A stretch of DNA of 54,093 bases from Flavobacteriaceae bacterium (GTDB lineage Bacteria; Bacteroidota; Bacteroidia; Flavobacteriales; Flavobacteriaceae), in NCBI GenBank assembly GCA_002691645.1, contig NZIP01000032.1, positions 1 to 54,093 on the forward strand. Direction: 5' to 3'. The translations under genes and the position numbers were made by a program. Shown here piece by piece: positions 44,604-53,685 of the stretch. The notes under the pieces are model-generated. The model saw only the letters and a list, made by a program, of their open reading frames with translations. It ran no database searches and was not told the origin of the DNA. The stretch's first letter is position 1. The number at the start of each line of letters is the position of its first letter.

Positions 44604-44933
44604 TTATAATGAAAAACTCTCTCCACAACCACAAGTGCGCTGTGCATTTGGATTGTTAAATACAAACCCTTTGCCATTTAATCCGCCTGAATAATCTAGT
44701 GTGGTCCCAATCAAATACAAAAAGCTTTTTTTGTCAACTGCTATTTTGATTTGATTGTCTTCGAAAATTTTATCTGTATCTCTTATTTCTCGATCGAACG
44801 TCAATTCGTAAGACAAGCCACTGCAACCTCCACTTTTTACACCAACACGAACATAATCGCTCTCGGCGCTAAAACCCTCCTCTTTCATCAATGAGATTAC
44901 TTTGTCTCTTGCCGTAACCGCAACTTTAATCAT
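44604..44933 (-). CDS. sufA: Iron-sulfur carrier protein SufA/IscA
   Basis: 109 residues, HesB/IscA family. Three cluster-binding cysteines are present: GGCSGLSY and the C-terminal CGCGESF. It may carry clusters from SufBCD to target proteins. First gene of the suf operon, with a putative promoter box at 44957-44964; no SufR or IscR gene is adjacent. Confidence 0.93.
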   Translation of the reverse strand: MIKVAVTARDKVISLMKEEGFSAESDYVRVGVKSGGCSGLSYELTFDREIRDTDKIFEDNQIKIAVDKKSFLYLIGTTLDYSGGLNGKGFVFNNPNAQRTCGCGESFSL

Positions 44934-44956
44934 AATTTGTACGTCAATATTGGCTA

Positions 44957-44964
44957 CAAATATA
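44957..44964 (-). promoter_or_regulatory. Putative -7 box for the suf operon
   Basis: The minus strand reads TATATTTG, a perfect TAnnTTTG, 23 bp before the sufA start. No TTG sits at the expected -33 distance, so the promoter may need an activator or the call may be wrong. Confidence 0.4.
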
Positions 44965-45117
44965 CGTTTTAACTGAGATTTTATAAGAATTAAGAACTTT
45001 AAAAACGTTTAAATACGGGTATCAGACACTTTTGAAGATAACGTTGCTGACTTCAATGTTGATCTCTTGCATACTTTGCTTACATTCATTAATGATTTAT
45101 GCGATTTTAAAAATGTT

Positions 45118-45591
45118 ATGAAAAGCGTATTGTACTTACACGGATTAGAAAGTAAACAGGGTGGGGCAAAAATAGATTTTCTAGCAGCTAAAGGAAGAGT
45201 TCATGCACCTGCCATGGACTACAAAACAAAAACTTGGTCTGTTGAAGAACTTTTTGAGCTGGCGATTAAATGTAATCCTGATTTGATTATTGGTAGCAGT
45301 ATGGGTGGATATTTCGCCCATGTTTTAGGCTCCCATACTCGTATAGAAGTGTTGTTGTTTAACCCTGCTCTTCACAGCAGAAGTGTTGACTATAATTTTA
45401 AATACGGAAAAGAAGATTATCAGAGAACCATAATTCTTGGTATGCAAGATACTGTTGTCATCCCAGAACGCACTAAAGAGATCGCAAGTGATAATGCTAA
45501 AATCGTTGAGGTGGCAGATATGGGTCATAGAACTCCTCTTGATACTTTTAAAGCTATTTATACAAAACTTTTTGCAGATGAATCTACTTGA
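45118..45591 (+). CDS. YqiA-like alpha/beta hydrolase (UPF0227 type)
   Basis: 157 residues from the ATG at 45118 (MKSVLYLHGLES); the frame's earlier start at 45067 adds 17 residues with no homology-like pattern. Small alpha/beta-hydrolase: the oxyanion/first block YLHGLES, nucleophile Ser in GSSMGGYFA, LLFNPALH, the aspartate in GMQDTVV and a final GHRT. This matches the YqiA/YcfP group of small esterases. Substrate unknown. Confidence 0.8.
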   Translation: MKSVLYLHGLESKQGGAKIDFLAAKGRVHAPAMDYKTKTWSVEELFELAIKCNPDLIIGSSMGGYFAHVLGSHTRIEVLLFNPALHSRSVDYNFKYGKEDYQRTIILGMQDTVVIPERTKEIASDNAKIVEVADMGHRTPLDTFKAIYTKLFADEST

Positions 45592-45716
45592 TGCCGCAAC
45601 AAATAGTGTATCAATGGTAAAACAGCAATCGTAAACAAAGCCCATCATCAAGACCAAAACGATTTCAACAATTAAATTTGAAGTATATCGATTACTTTTA
45701 CCCAAAATTTTAGCGC

Positions 45717-46763
45717 ATGTTCGAAGAACAAAAATCGCCTGCACAGAGTGCCTCATCCTTAGGCGAATTCAAATTGATAGAGGAACTCACTAAATCCTTT
45801 GAAAATCAATTAAAGTCAACCGTAAAAGGTATTGGAGACGATGCAGCAATACTCGAACCAGCGCACGAGCAAATATTGGTGTCAACAGACTTGCTCATCG
45901 AGGGAGTGCACTTTAATTTGGGATACATGCCACTTAAACATTTAGGCTATAAGGCAGTTACAGTAAATCTATCAGATATTTGCGCCATGAATGCCATCCC
46001 TGCGCAAATCACCCTTAGTATTGCCGTGTCAAACCGATTTAATCTCGAGGCCTTAAAGGAGTTTTATGCAGGGGTTGAAACCGCCTGTAAGACCTATGGT
46101 GTTGACCTTGTGGGGGGCGATACCACGAGTTCAACTAAGGGAATGATGATTTCAGTTACCGCAATAGGAAATGTTGAAAAAGACAAGGCTTGCCGTCGAG
46201 ACGGAGCTAAAGAGGGAGACTTAATCGTGGTTAGTGGAGATTTAGGAGCCGCTTATTTAGGTTTTCAAATTTTAGAGCGAGAGCGCAAAGTTTTCGAAGT
46301 AAACGAGCAACACCAACCGGATTTAGATTTGTACGCTTATTTGGTCGAAAGACAACTCAAACCTGAGGCTCGAAAGGATATCGTCGAATTGCTAAAGCAG
46401 TTAGATGTAAATCCGTCATCTATGATTGATATTAGTGACGGCCTGGCTTCAGAAATCAAGCATTTATGTAAGGAGAGTTCCTTAGGCTGTAAAATTTATG
46501 AGGACAAAATACCTATTGATCCAACAGTAGTTCGAACTGCGGAAGAGTTTAAATTAGATCCTAGTTTATGCGCTCTGTCGGGTGGAGAAGATTACGAGCT
46601 GCTTTTTAGCATCCCTCAAGAAGACTATTCTAAAATTAAAGCCAATCCAAACTTAAGTGTTATAGGGCATTTTACAGGGCCAAATACCGGTTGTTATTTA
46701 GTGGGTAGAGATGATAGTATGGCAGAAATCACAGCGCAAGGCTGGGATTCATTTAGAGATTAA
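45717..46763 (+). CDS. thiL: Thiamine-monophosphate kinase
   Basis: 348 residues. AIR-synthase-like fold with the ThiL marks KGIGDDAAIL, STDLLIEGVHFN, the VGGDTTSS metal site, SDGLASE and the C-terminal SGGEDYELLFS. It phosphorylates thiamine monophosphate to the active diphosphate. The end overlaps the convergent small gene by 11 bp. The 125-bp gap upstream (45592-45716) shows no gene or hairpin I could support. Confidence 0.94.
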   Translation: MFEEQKSPAQSASSLGEFKLIEELTKSFENQLKSTVKGIGDDAAILEPAHEQILVSTDLLIEGVHFNLGYMPLKHLGYKAVTVNLSDICAMNAIPAQITLSIAVSNRFNLEALKEFYAGVETACKTYGVDLVGGDTTSSTKGMMISVTAIGNVEKDKACRRDGAKEGDLIVVSGDLGAAYLGFQILERERKVFEVNEQHQPDLDLYAYLVERQLKPEARKDIVELLKQLDVNPSSMIDISDGLASEIKHLCKESSLGCKIYEDKIPIDPTVVRTAEEFKLDPSLCALSGGEDYELLFSIPQEDYSKIKANPNLSVIGHFTGPNTGCYLVGRDDSMAEITAQGWDSFRD

Positions 46764-47013
46764 TACGGCCTAAACCATTTTTCTTTCTTCGATTTCTGTG
46801 CACTCGGTAAAGAATGTTGTTGATTTCTTTTCGTTTTTCAGAAAGCTCGACAAGTTGACCTTCTTCATCCGAAGTGACCTTTTTATTGCAGTAGGCGCAC
46901 TGAAACTCTTTTAAGTGATAGGTTACTCTTCGTGTTACCACATATTTATGACCTAACACATTACACACTAAAGCGCCTATTGGATTTCCATCTGATTCTA
47001 AACGTTTTTTCAT
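46753..47013 (-). CDS. Small zinc-ribbon-like hypothetical protein
   Basis: 86 residues. Blocks CNVLGHKYVVTRRVTYHLKEF and CAYCNKKV, with CxxC plus upstream Cys and His, suggest a single zinc-binding site. A basic C-terminus (VHRNRRKKNGLGRINL) could bind nucleic acid. I recall similar small proteins in many Flavobacteriia but no function. 11-bp overlap with thiL at the 3' ends. Confidence 0.65.
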   Translation of the reverse strand: MKKRLESDGNPIGALVCNVLGHKYVVTRRVTYHLKEFQCAYCNKKVTSDEEGQLVELSEKRKEINNILYRVHRNRRKKNGLGRINL

Positions 47014-47102
47014 CGGCTTCTACTTTCAACAAAAAGATAGTTTATCGTCAAAGAATGCGACAACTCCTTTGATGTATGACAAGAATTAACGACAAAATCC
47101 CT

Positions 47103-48401
47103 TTAGGAATTCATAAGGTCTTCGATCTCATCGACCTCGATAGGAATATTTGCCATGAGGTTTACAGGAGCACCCTTTTCTTGAAGCACAACATCGTCTT
47201 CAAGACGAACACCAAAGCCCTCTTCAGGAATGTAAATTCCAGGCTCAACGGTGAATACCATATTGGCTTTCATCGGTGTTTTGAGAACGCCATAGTCGTG
47301 TGTGTTAAGGCCTAAATGATGACTTGTGCCGTGCATAAAATACTTTTTATAGGCAGGGCTTTCTTTGGACTCATTGGCCACATCAGCCTTTTCTAAAAGC
47401 CCGAGTTGAAGTAATTCAGATGTCATGACTTTACCTACTTCGCGGTGAAATTCGTGCCATAAAACCCCAGGTCGCAGCATTTTTGTCGCCTCCTCTTTTA
47501 CGCGCAAAACAGCCTGGTATACAGCTCTTTGACAATCCGTAAATCGACCTGAAACGGGAATAGTTCGGGTCATGTCACTGGAATAATTAGCGTATTCTGC
47601 CCCGACATCCATCAAGAGCAAATCTCCAGCTTTACACTGATTATTGTTTTCGATATAGTGCAGAATGTTTGCATTTTTTCCAGACGCAATTATTGGAGTA
47701 TAGGCAAAGCCTTTAGATCTGTTTTTGATGAATTCATGTATGAACTCAGCCTCAATCTCATATTCCCAAACTTCTGGCTTTACAAAGTTCAGTATGCGCC
47801 TAAATCCTTTTTCTGTAATATTACAGGCCTTTAGTAAAAGTTCTATTTCGATAGGGTCCTTAACTCCTCTTAGTTCATTTAAAATAGGAAAGCTCTTTGC
47901 GGTTTGATGTGCAGGATATTTGGCCTTCACCTCATTTATAAATCGGTCTTCACGGGTCTGAGTTTCCACAGCCTGTCTGTAATGCTCATTCGTGTTTAAA
48001 TAAATGGTCTCCGCCTCGGACATCATGTCTGCAAAAACCCTTTGAAAATCACTCAGCCAATATATGGTTTGAACTCCAGAGACTTCTGTAGCCATGGTTT
48101 TAGTCAGTTTTGGTCCTTCCCAAACCGCGATATGGGCATTGGTCTCTCTTACGAATAATACTTCTCTGTGTTTCTCATTGAGTGCATCGGGAAAGAGCAC
48201 TAGAATGCTTTCTTCTTGATCGACACCACTCAGGTAAAAGATATCTCTGTGCTGTTCGAAGTTAAGGGTACTGTCGGCTCCTGCAGGGTAGATATCATTG
48301 GAATTGAATACAGCTATGCTTTTTGGGCGCATTTGGCCCATAAAACGCTGCCTATTATCAATAAAAAGTCGGTTAGAAATTAAATCGTATTTCATATACA
48401 A
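47103..48401 (-). CDS. Aminopeptidase P family (M24) Xaa-Pro aminopeptidase
   Basis: 432 residues. N-terminal creatinase-type domain (about 1-170), then the pita-bread catalytic domain with dinuclear metal ligands: DVGAEYANYSSDMTRT (two Asp), HGTSHHLG (His), a TVEPGIYIPE glutamate and FGVRLEDDV (Glu). It removes N-terminal residues before proline. Cytosolic, no signal peptide. Confidence 0.92.
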   Translation of the reverse strand: MYMKYDLISNRLFIDNRQRFMGQMRPKSIAVFNSNDIYPAGADSTLNFEQHRDIFYLSGVDQEESILVLFPDALNEKHREVLFVRETNAHIAVWEGPKLTKTMATEVSGVQTIYWLSDFQRVFADMMSEAETIYLNTNEHYRQAVETQTREDRFINEVKAKYPAHQTAKSFPILNELRGVKDPIEIELLLKACNITEKGFRRILNFVKPEVWEYEIEAEFIHEFIKNRSKGFAYTPIIASGKNANILHYIENNNQCKAGDLLLMDVGAEYANYSSDMTRTIPVSGRFTDCQRAVYQAVLRVKEEATKMLRPGVLWHEFHREVGKVMTSELLQLGLLEKADVANESKESPAYKKYFMHGTSHHLGLNTHDYGVLKTPMKANMVFTVEPGIYIPEEGFGVRLEDDVVLQEKGAPVNLMANIPIEVDEIEDLMNS

Positions 48402-48468
48402 GCTGTTTGCATATAAAAGTACAGTTTTTGTCTTCTAACCGACTTGTTGATCTTATTTTTTTAAACCG

Positions 48469-50577
48469 TTATTGATATACTCTTACGTAATCAACAACCA
48501 TTTGATCAGATGTAAAGTTTGGATCGACTAAACCTCCTAAGGTTCCTCCCATCGCCACATTTAATATCAAGAAGAAATCACTATTGAACGGTAATTCACT
48601 TACATTGGTTACCCTGTGATAAATTTCATTATCCGCTGCAAAAATAATTTCATCTTGTCTCCACTCTACAGTGTAAACATGATATTCTTCAGAATTTTCA
48701 ATGGGTCTAGAAGACGTGATAAAAGAAGGCCCTGTTCCTTCACTGTTTGGAAAATGCACTGTAGCACCAACACCTGTCTTATCTTGACCGGTTTGCTCCA
48801 TAATGTCAATTTCACCGCAATTAGGCCATCCTACTTGATCAAAGTTAGCTCCTAACATCCATAGTGCAGGCCATGTCCCCTGGCTTACCGGCAATTTCGC
48901 TTTGATGTCTACACGTCCATAAGTAAATTCAAAGAGATTCTCAGATTTGATTCTTGCCGAGGTATATGAATTTTGACCAGTAGCTCCAAAATCGAAGAAT
49001 AGTACAATTCTATCGTAGTTTCCTTCAGGTGCGTTACTGAAATCATACGTCAAGGTCTCCCAGCCGTTTTCAACAGTAGTAAACTGATCTACTTCGTAAA
49101 ATACAGAAGGACTTCCGTCATTAAGTGGTGGCGAATTTGAATCTTCAATTTTCAATTTAACAACCGCATCTACTTTAGGAGAATAGGTCTGCATACTCAC
49201 GATAGGAGTTGCCTGAAAATCAATTGGTCCACTTGATTCAAAGAAAATACCCGCCCAAACCTCTGCTTGTGCTGGTTTGTCTAATCGACCTGTATTTGAA
49301 CTTCCATTGGCCGCTCCAACATCTGGGTTAGAAGCTGTGGTTGCACTTGCACCTCCAAAACCTCCAAAAGTAACTGAACCTTCGAAATCTTCTAAAGTAG
49401 TAGAATTGGTTTGACCACTGTTGGATAAGGTAATATTATCAAAGTAATAGCTCGCATCACCTACTTCGTTGATCAAAGAGGTTATGATCAGTTCTCCATT
49501 TTCAACTTTAACGTTATCAAATGAATTGGTGTACGCCTGTAATTCTTGATTTCCCCAACCGTTGTTAGAACCTAAGTCGTAACCCCAGTTTTGAGGATTT
49601 GGTGCGCCATCAACATCAAACTCATCTGCCCAAACTAAAGAGTTAAATTGAGTCGTGAGTTCTTGGTAATCATCAACGATGTCTCCCTCAGGAACAAAAC
49701 TGTAATACCAAGCTAAAGGTGCGTCTCCGTTATACGGGCTTGATATTCCTCTAACAGTGAGCTTGTCTTCATTGAGCTCTATGATTTCATATTCACCTGA
49801 AATAATGGCCCAATAACTCATAAATCCTTGACCCAAATCAAGCATTCTTTCACCGGCTTCTCTATCGAGGATGGTAAAGCTATCTTGAAAACTGGCAAAG
49901 GTTGTGATATCTCGACACTCATCCTCATACTGCAGAGGAGAAGCATCAGGAAAGAATCGATTCACCTCTGTCCAGTTCATAAAGGTCAAGCCATCAGTTC
50001 CTGGATCAAGCGTAAATGAATAATTGCCTATTTCGTCGTAAGAAAAAATAAGCACATCATCATATAAACAAGGATTCAACTGATTTGGACTTGCACTAAA
50101 GTATTCCGGAAAACGATTGGTCAACGGACCTACTCCAAAGTGGCCTGGATTTGTTCTATCCCAAACCCATCTCTTGGTGCCTGCACCTGCGATTTGAGCT
50201 AGGGTGGTTGCGTCAATCTGAAGTTTTACATCTAAATCAATTTCTACACTTCTACTCGAGCTTAAACCACCTGGACCGTATGCCACAACACCTACGTTTT
50301 TAGAATACACTCCGGATTGAGTATATCTGTAAGACGCTGTTTCACCCGGGTTCAATACCACCGGATTGTCTTCAGTGAAATAAACATGATAATAAAGCAC
50401 CCCTTCACCAAAAGGTGTAATCGTAACTCTACCGGATTGGTCTTGAGAAACGTTAACCTCTACATTGATATTGGTTGGTGCAACTAGCTGACTTAGCACT
50501 GGCTCGTCGGGTTGACAAGCCAGTAAAGTCATTGCTAACAAAAGTGTAAGTAACTTAAATCTTGTGAAAAACTTCAT
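48469..50577 (-). CDS. GH16 beta-glucanase (laminarinase-like) lipoprotein with an inserted carbohydrate-binding-type module
   Basis: 702 residues. Lipoprotein signal with C21 (LLAC), a PKD-like domain (about 33-115) and a lipocalin-type beta region (about 120-300). GH16 begins at about 313 (LVWADEF, then NNGWGNQELQAYT), breaks off at about 371, and resumes at 537 (SYTSARIKSENLFEFTYGR). Catalytic residues are E589, D591 and E594 in GEIDIME, the beta-bulge form seen in laminarinases. WPALWMLG and VGWPNCGE also fit laminarinases. Residues 372-536 are a jelly-roll module like those of the next gene, in permuted order. It follows the glycan-binding gene by 6 bp, so the two are cotranscribed. Likely beta-1,3-glucanase on the cell surface. 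Confidence 0.9.
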   Translation of the reverse strand: MKFFTRFKLLTLLLAMTLLACQPDEPVLSQLVAPTNINVEVNVSQDQSGRVTITPFGEGVLYYHVYFTEDNPVVLNPGETASYRYTQSGVYSKNVGVVAYGPGGLSSSRSVEIDLDVKLQIDATTLAQIAGAGTKRWVWDRTNPGHFGVGPLTNRFPEYFSASPNQLNPCLYDDVLIFSYDEIGNYSFTLDPGTDGLTFMNWTEVNRFFPDASPLQYEDECRDITTFASFQDSFTILDREAGERMLDLGQGFMSYWAIISGEYEIIELNEDKLTVRGISSPYNGDAPLAWYYSFVPEGDIVDDYQELTTQFNSLVWADEFDVDGAPNPQNWGYDLGSNNGWGNQELQAYTNSFDNVKVENGELIITSLINEVGDASYYFDNITLSNSGQTNSTTLEDFEGSVTFGGFGGASATTASNPDVGAANGSSNTGRLDKPAQAEVWAGIFFESSGPIDFQATPIVSMQTYSPKVDAVVKLKIEDSNSPPLNDGSPSVFYEVDQFTTVENGWETLTYDFSNAPEGNYDRIVLFFDFGATGQNSYTSARIKSENLFEFTYGRVDIKAKLPVSQGTWPALWMLGANFDQVGWPNCGEIDIMEQTGQDKTGVGATVHFPNSEGTGPSFITSSRPIENSEEYHVYTVEWRQDEIIFAADNEIYHRVTNVSELPFNSDFFLILNVAMGGTLGGLVDPNFTSDQMVVDYVRVYQ
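48970..49464 (-). other. Permuted carbohydrate-binding-type module nested in GH16
   Basis: Codons for residues 372-536. In the neighbouring binding protein each related module ends with a strand reading YYFDDIEL or FYFDNIEV. Here the matching strand, YYFDNITL, comes first (377-384), followed by FEGSVTFGGFGG, AEVWAG, YSPK, VVKLKIEDS, WETLTYDF and LFFDFGATG, and then directly the GH16 strand YTSARI. Confidence 0.75.
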
Positions 50578-50583
50578 ATGTTA

Positions 50584-53500
50584 TTACTCGTTATAGAAAT
50601 ATAAGTTGTCAATATACAAAGTGATAGTTCCTGCTACCATATTGTCAAACAATATTTGAGTTACAGCAGAACGATCAAATGCAAAATCATCTAATGCAAT
50701 GTCAACACCTACCCATTGACCTTGAGCTACTCCTGTAGTTTCAATGTCTTCTTGAACTGGATCTGTAGTAGTGTTTACTAATTTTAATCCTATCGTTTCA
50801 CCATCAGCTGACCAATAATCAAAATGAACGTGAGTCATCCCTGTCAAATCTGTTGGATTATCGTAATCCGTTACGATACCTGTAAAATCTAAATCAAAAT
50901 ATTTGATAGTGTTGTTGCCTTCGATTTGAATTGCTTCAAATCCAGATCCTGACCATTCAGTTGGTAATTCATTAACCGTGGTAGGGGTGTAAGCATCACT
51001 GTAAATTGAGATGACATTAGCTTCGTCTCTTGTTGGTGTTGGAGCTGCAGTAGTTGGCGCAGTGTTTCCACCTCCTCCATTATCGTCAACATAAAAATAT
51101 AAATTGTCCATGTACAATGTAATTGTTCCTGCTACCATGTTGTCAAACAATATTTGAGTTACTTGAGAACGATCAAATGCAAAATCATCTAATGCGATGT
51201 CAACACCTACCCATTGACCTTGAGCTACTCCTGTAGTCTCAATATCTTCTTGAACTGGGTCTGTAGTAGTATTAACTAATTTTAATCCTATCGTTTCTCC
51301 GTCAGGTGACCAATAATCAAAGTGAACGTGTGTCATTGATGATAAGTCTGTTGGGTTACCGTAATCAGTAACGATACCTGTGAAATCTAAATCAAAATAT
51401 TTGATGGTGTTGTTGCCTTCGATTTGAATTGCTTCAAATCCAGATCCTGACCATTCAGTTGGTAATTCAGTAACTGTCGTAGGAGTATAGGCATCACTAT
51501 AGATTGAGATAACATCTGCAGCGTCACGAGTTGGTGTTGGAGCTGCTGTAGTTGGCGCATCTCCTCCTGTGGCTTCAGCATAGAAATAAAGATTATCCAT
51601 ATACAAGGTGATATTACCTGCTGGCATGTTGTCAAATAGAATTTGAGTCACTTGTGAGCGATCAAATGCAAAATCGTCTAATGCGATGTCAACGCTTACC
51701 CACTCATTCTTTGTAGTAACTCTAGTTTCAATATCTTCTTGACTTACAACCGTATTTACTAGTTTTAATCCGATTTCTTCTCCGTCAGCAGTCCAATAAT
51801 CAAAGTGAACGTGCGTCATGCCTGTTAAATCTGTTGGATTTTCATAATCCGTTACGATACCTGTGAAATCAAGACCAGCATATTTAACCGTATTGTTTCC
51901 AGCGATTTGAACTTCTTCATATCCTGATGAAGACCATTCTGTTGGGAATTCAGTCACTGTGATTGGTGTGTATGCATCACTGTAAATAGCAATAACATCA
52001 GCGGCATCTTGAGTTGGAGTTGGTGCAGCCGTTGTTGGCGCATCATTTCCGCCACCGCCACCGTCAGCAATAACTTCAATATTATCAAAGTAGAAGGTTT
52101 CTCCTCCACCGTTAGTTCCAAAGTCTGGGAAGATTACAACGGCATCATAGGTAGTCGTAGTAGCAAATCCACCTGTAGCTCCTGTCATATCAAAATAAAG
52201 TGTTTCCCACATTCCGGCTTGAGTTGACGATACACTTACTTCTGCAAAAGTCGAAGCTCCACCTCCAGTATTTGTGCTTGAATCCTCAAGTTTCAATAGG
52301 ATTGGTGTTCCTGCTCTTGGTGACCATACATCCATTTTAACAGTTGTTCCAGCTGACCAATCAATTGCTCCATTTAAACTTAATGAGGCGCCTGCCCAAA
52401 CTTCTGCTCCAGCATTTTTAGTGATTGCTGTAACATTTGCTGATGAATTACCATTAGTATCTGGGTTGGCAATAACCTCTGCAGGGTCAACACCTCCAAA
52501 TACACCCCAAGTGTAATCTTCAGTATCACTGTTTTCAAAACCTAGTGGTAATTGAGGTCTTTCTTTACTTGCACCTTCAACCAATTCGATATCATCGAAA
52601 TAGTAAGTCGTATCATCTCCTGGGTTCCCAAAATCAAAGAATACAATGATTTTGTTATAAGAAATTTCAGGATTGATTTGAGCGGCAAAATTGAATGATA
52701 ATGTTTCCCAAGTACTTGCGTTTTCAGTTGTAGCATCAACTTCAATTCCAACTGGTGGGTCGCTGCTGTCTTCTAATTTCAATTTTACTGTTCCTCCAGC
52801 TTTTGGAGACCAAGCCTTCATTTGAATCGTATTGCCTTGTGTAAAGTCAATAGCGCTCCCTAAAGTAATAATTGATCCTGCGAATACTGCTGAACCGGAA
52901 GTCTTTAAAATTGACCCGACTTTAGCACTTTCGTTACCATCAGTGTCAGGGTTGTCTACAACTGAAGCAAAGTTTCCTTCGAAATCGGTAAACTCATACG
53001 CAACAGTAGCATCTTCGAAATCAACAGGTAATGAGATAGATCCTGTTGGTCCAGCGATTGAAACAGTCTCTGTGGCTTCAGAAGTGGCAGCTCCAGCTCC
53101 TTTAGCGGTAACTGTTATGTTGTAATCACCAGCTTCAGCATACTCGTAAGTTGCTGACTCACCTGCCAAAATACTTTGTACATCTGCACCTTCAACGCCA
53201 AAGTCTACATCAAACATAGACGCATTGTCTGCAGTTGGTGTAACTGTAACTTCGAACAAGTTGGTTTCAGAAATTACTGCATTCACTGCAAGGTTAGCAG
53301 GTGCTGCAAAAGTAACATTGACTTGTTTTGTGATTTCGGTGGTTAAACCAGTTGATCCAACTGCCACTACTCTTAAGGTATAGTCACCTTCTTCGTAAGT
53401 GTGAGTAGCACTTGAACCTGGGTTTACAGTAGTTGGAGCTGTTGTCGCATCTCCCCAATAAAGGTCGAATCGACTTGCACCATCTGCAGTTGGAGTGACC

Positions 53501-53655
53501 GTTACGTCACCTGAGTTGTCTGTTGAAACTACGACTGTAGCAGCAACATTACTTGGAGGCATCACCTCTGGTTCTGGCTCCTCGTCTTTTTCACAACTCA
53601 CTAAAACTACGGCCATTAGGGCCATAAAAGCTAATAATTTCTTAGTTGTATTCAT
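50584..53655 (-). CDS. Multi-module surface glycan-binding lipoprotein (PKD and carbohydrate-binding modules)
   Basis: 1023 residues. Lipoprotein signal with C21 (LVSC) followed by EKDEEPEPE, resembling the surface-export signal of Bacteroidota lipoproteins. Two PKD-like domains (about 34-115 and 117-200), two jelly-roll modules (about 208-362 and 367-530), a GGGGG linker, and three tandem 160-residue modules (about 537-1023) each with YSDAYTP, EW and MDNLYFY-type strands. No catalytic motif. It sits between susD and GH16, the place of a SusE/F-like glycan-binding protein that captures chains for hydrolysis. Confidence 0.85.
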   Translation of the reverse strand: MNTTKKLLAFMALMAVVLVSCEKDEEPEPEVMPPSNVAATVVVSTDNSGDVTVTPTADGASRFDLYWGDATTAPTTVNPGSSATHTYEEGDYTLRVVAVGSTGLTTEITKQVNVTFAAPANLAVNAVISETNLFEVTVTPTADNASMFDVDFGVEGADVQSILAGESATYEYAEAGDYNITVTAKGAGAATSEATETVSIAGPTGSISLPVDFEDATVAYEFTDFEGNFASVVDNPDTDGNESAKVGSILKTSGSAVFAGSIITLGSAIDFTQGNTIQMKAWSPKAGGTVKLKLEDSSDPPVGIEVDATTENASTWETLSFNFAAQINPEISYNKIIVFFDFGNPGDDTTYYFDDIELVEGASKERPQLPLGFENSDTEDYTWGVFGGVDPAEVIANPDTNGNSSANVTAITKNAGAEVWAGASLSLNGAIDWSAGTTVKMDVWSPRAGTPILLKLEDSSTNTGGGASTFAEVSVSSTQAGMWETLYFDMTGATGGFATTTTYDAVVIFPDFGTNGGGETFYFDNIEVIADGGGGGNDAPTTAAPTPTQDAADVIAIYSDAYTPITVTEFPTEWSSSGYEEVQIAGNNTVKYAGLDFTGIVTDYENPTDLTGMTHVHFDYWTADGEEIGLKLVNTVVSQEDIETRVTTKNEWVSVDIALDDFAFDRSQVTQILFDNMPAGNITLYMDNLYFYAEATGGDAPTTAAPTPTRDAADVISIYSDAYTPTTVTELPTEWSGSGFEAIQIEGNNTIKYFDLDFTGIVTDYGNPTDLSSMTHVHFDYWSPDGETIGLKLVNTTTDPVQEDIETTGVAQGQWVGVDIALDDFAFDRSQVTQILFDNMVAGTITLYMDNLYFYVDDNGGGGNTAPTTAAPTPTRDEANVISIYSDAYTPTTVNELPTEWSGSGFEAIQIEGNNTIKYFDLDFTGIVTDYDNPTDLTGMTHVHFDYWSADGETIGLKLVNTTTDPVQEDIETTGVAQGQWVGVDIALDDFAFDRSAVTQILFDNMVAGTITLYIDNLYFYNE
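50587..52045 (-). repeat. Three tandem coding repeats in the glycan-binding gene
   Basis: Equivalent positions at about 50885, 51383 and 51866 give periods of 498 and 483 bp. The two promoter-distal copies (50587-51560) share long stretches of identical DNA, for example around 50940-50970 and 51440-51470, so their duplication is recent. Confidence 0.85.
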
Positions 53656-53685
53656 CTTCTTTTTAAAAATTAATTAGTAGTTATT

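Noticed and set aside
45086-45095. Palindrome TCATTAATGA near the suf promoter as an Fe-S regulator site
   Set aside because: It is over 120 bp from the putative suf box, closer to the hydrolase gene, and too short and AT-rich to support a named operator.
47041-47102. Hairpin GTCAAAG/CTTTGAT as terminator of the aminopeptidase gene
   Set aside because: The stem is about 6 bp with a 13-nt loop and has no following T-run on the minus strand.
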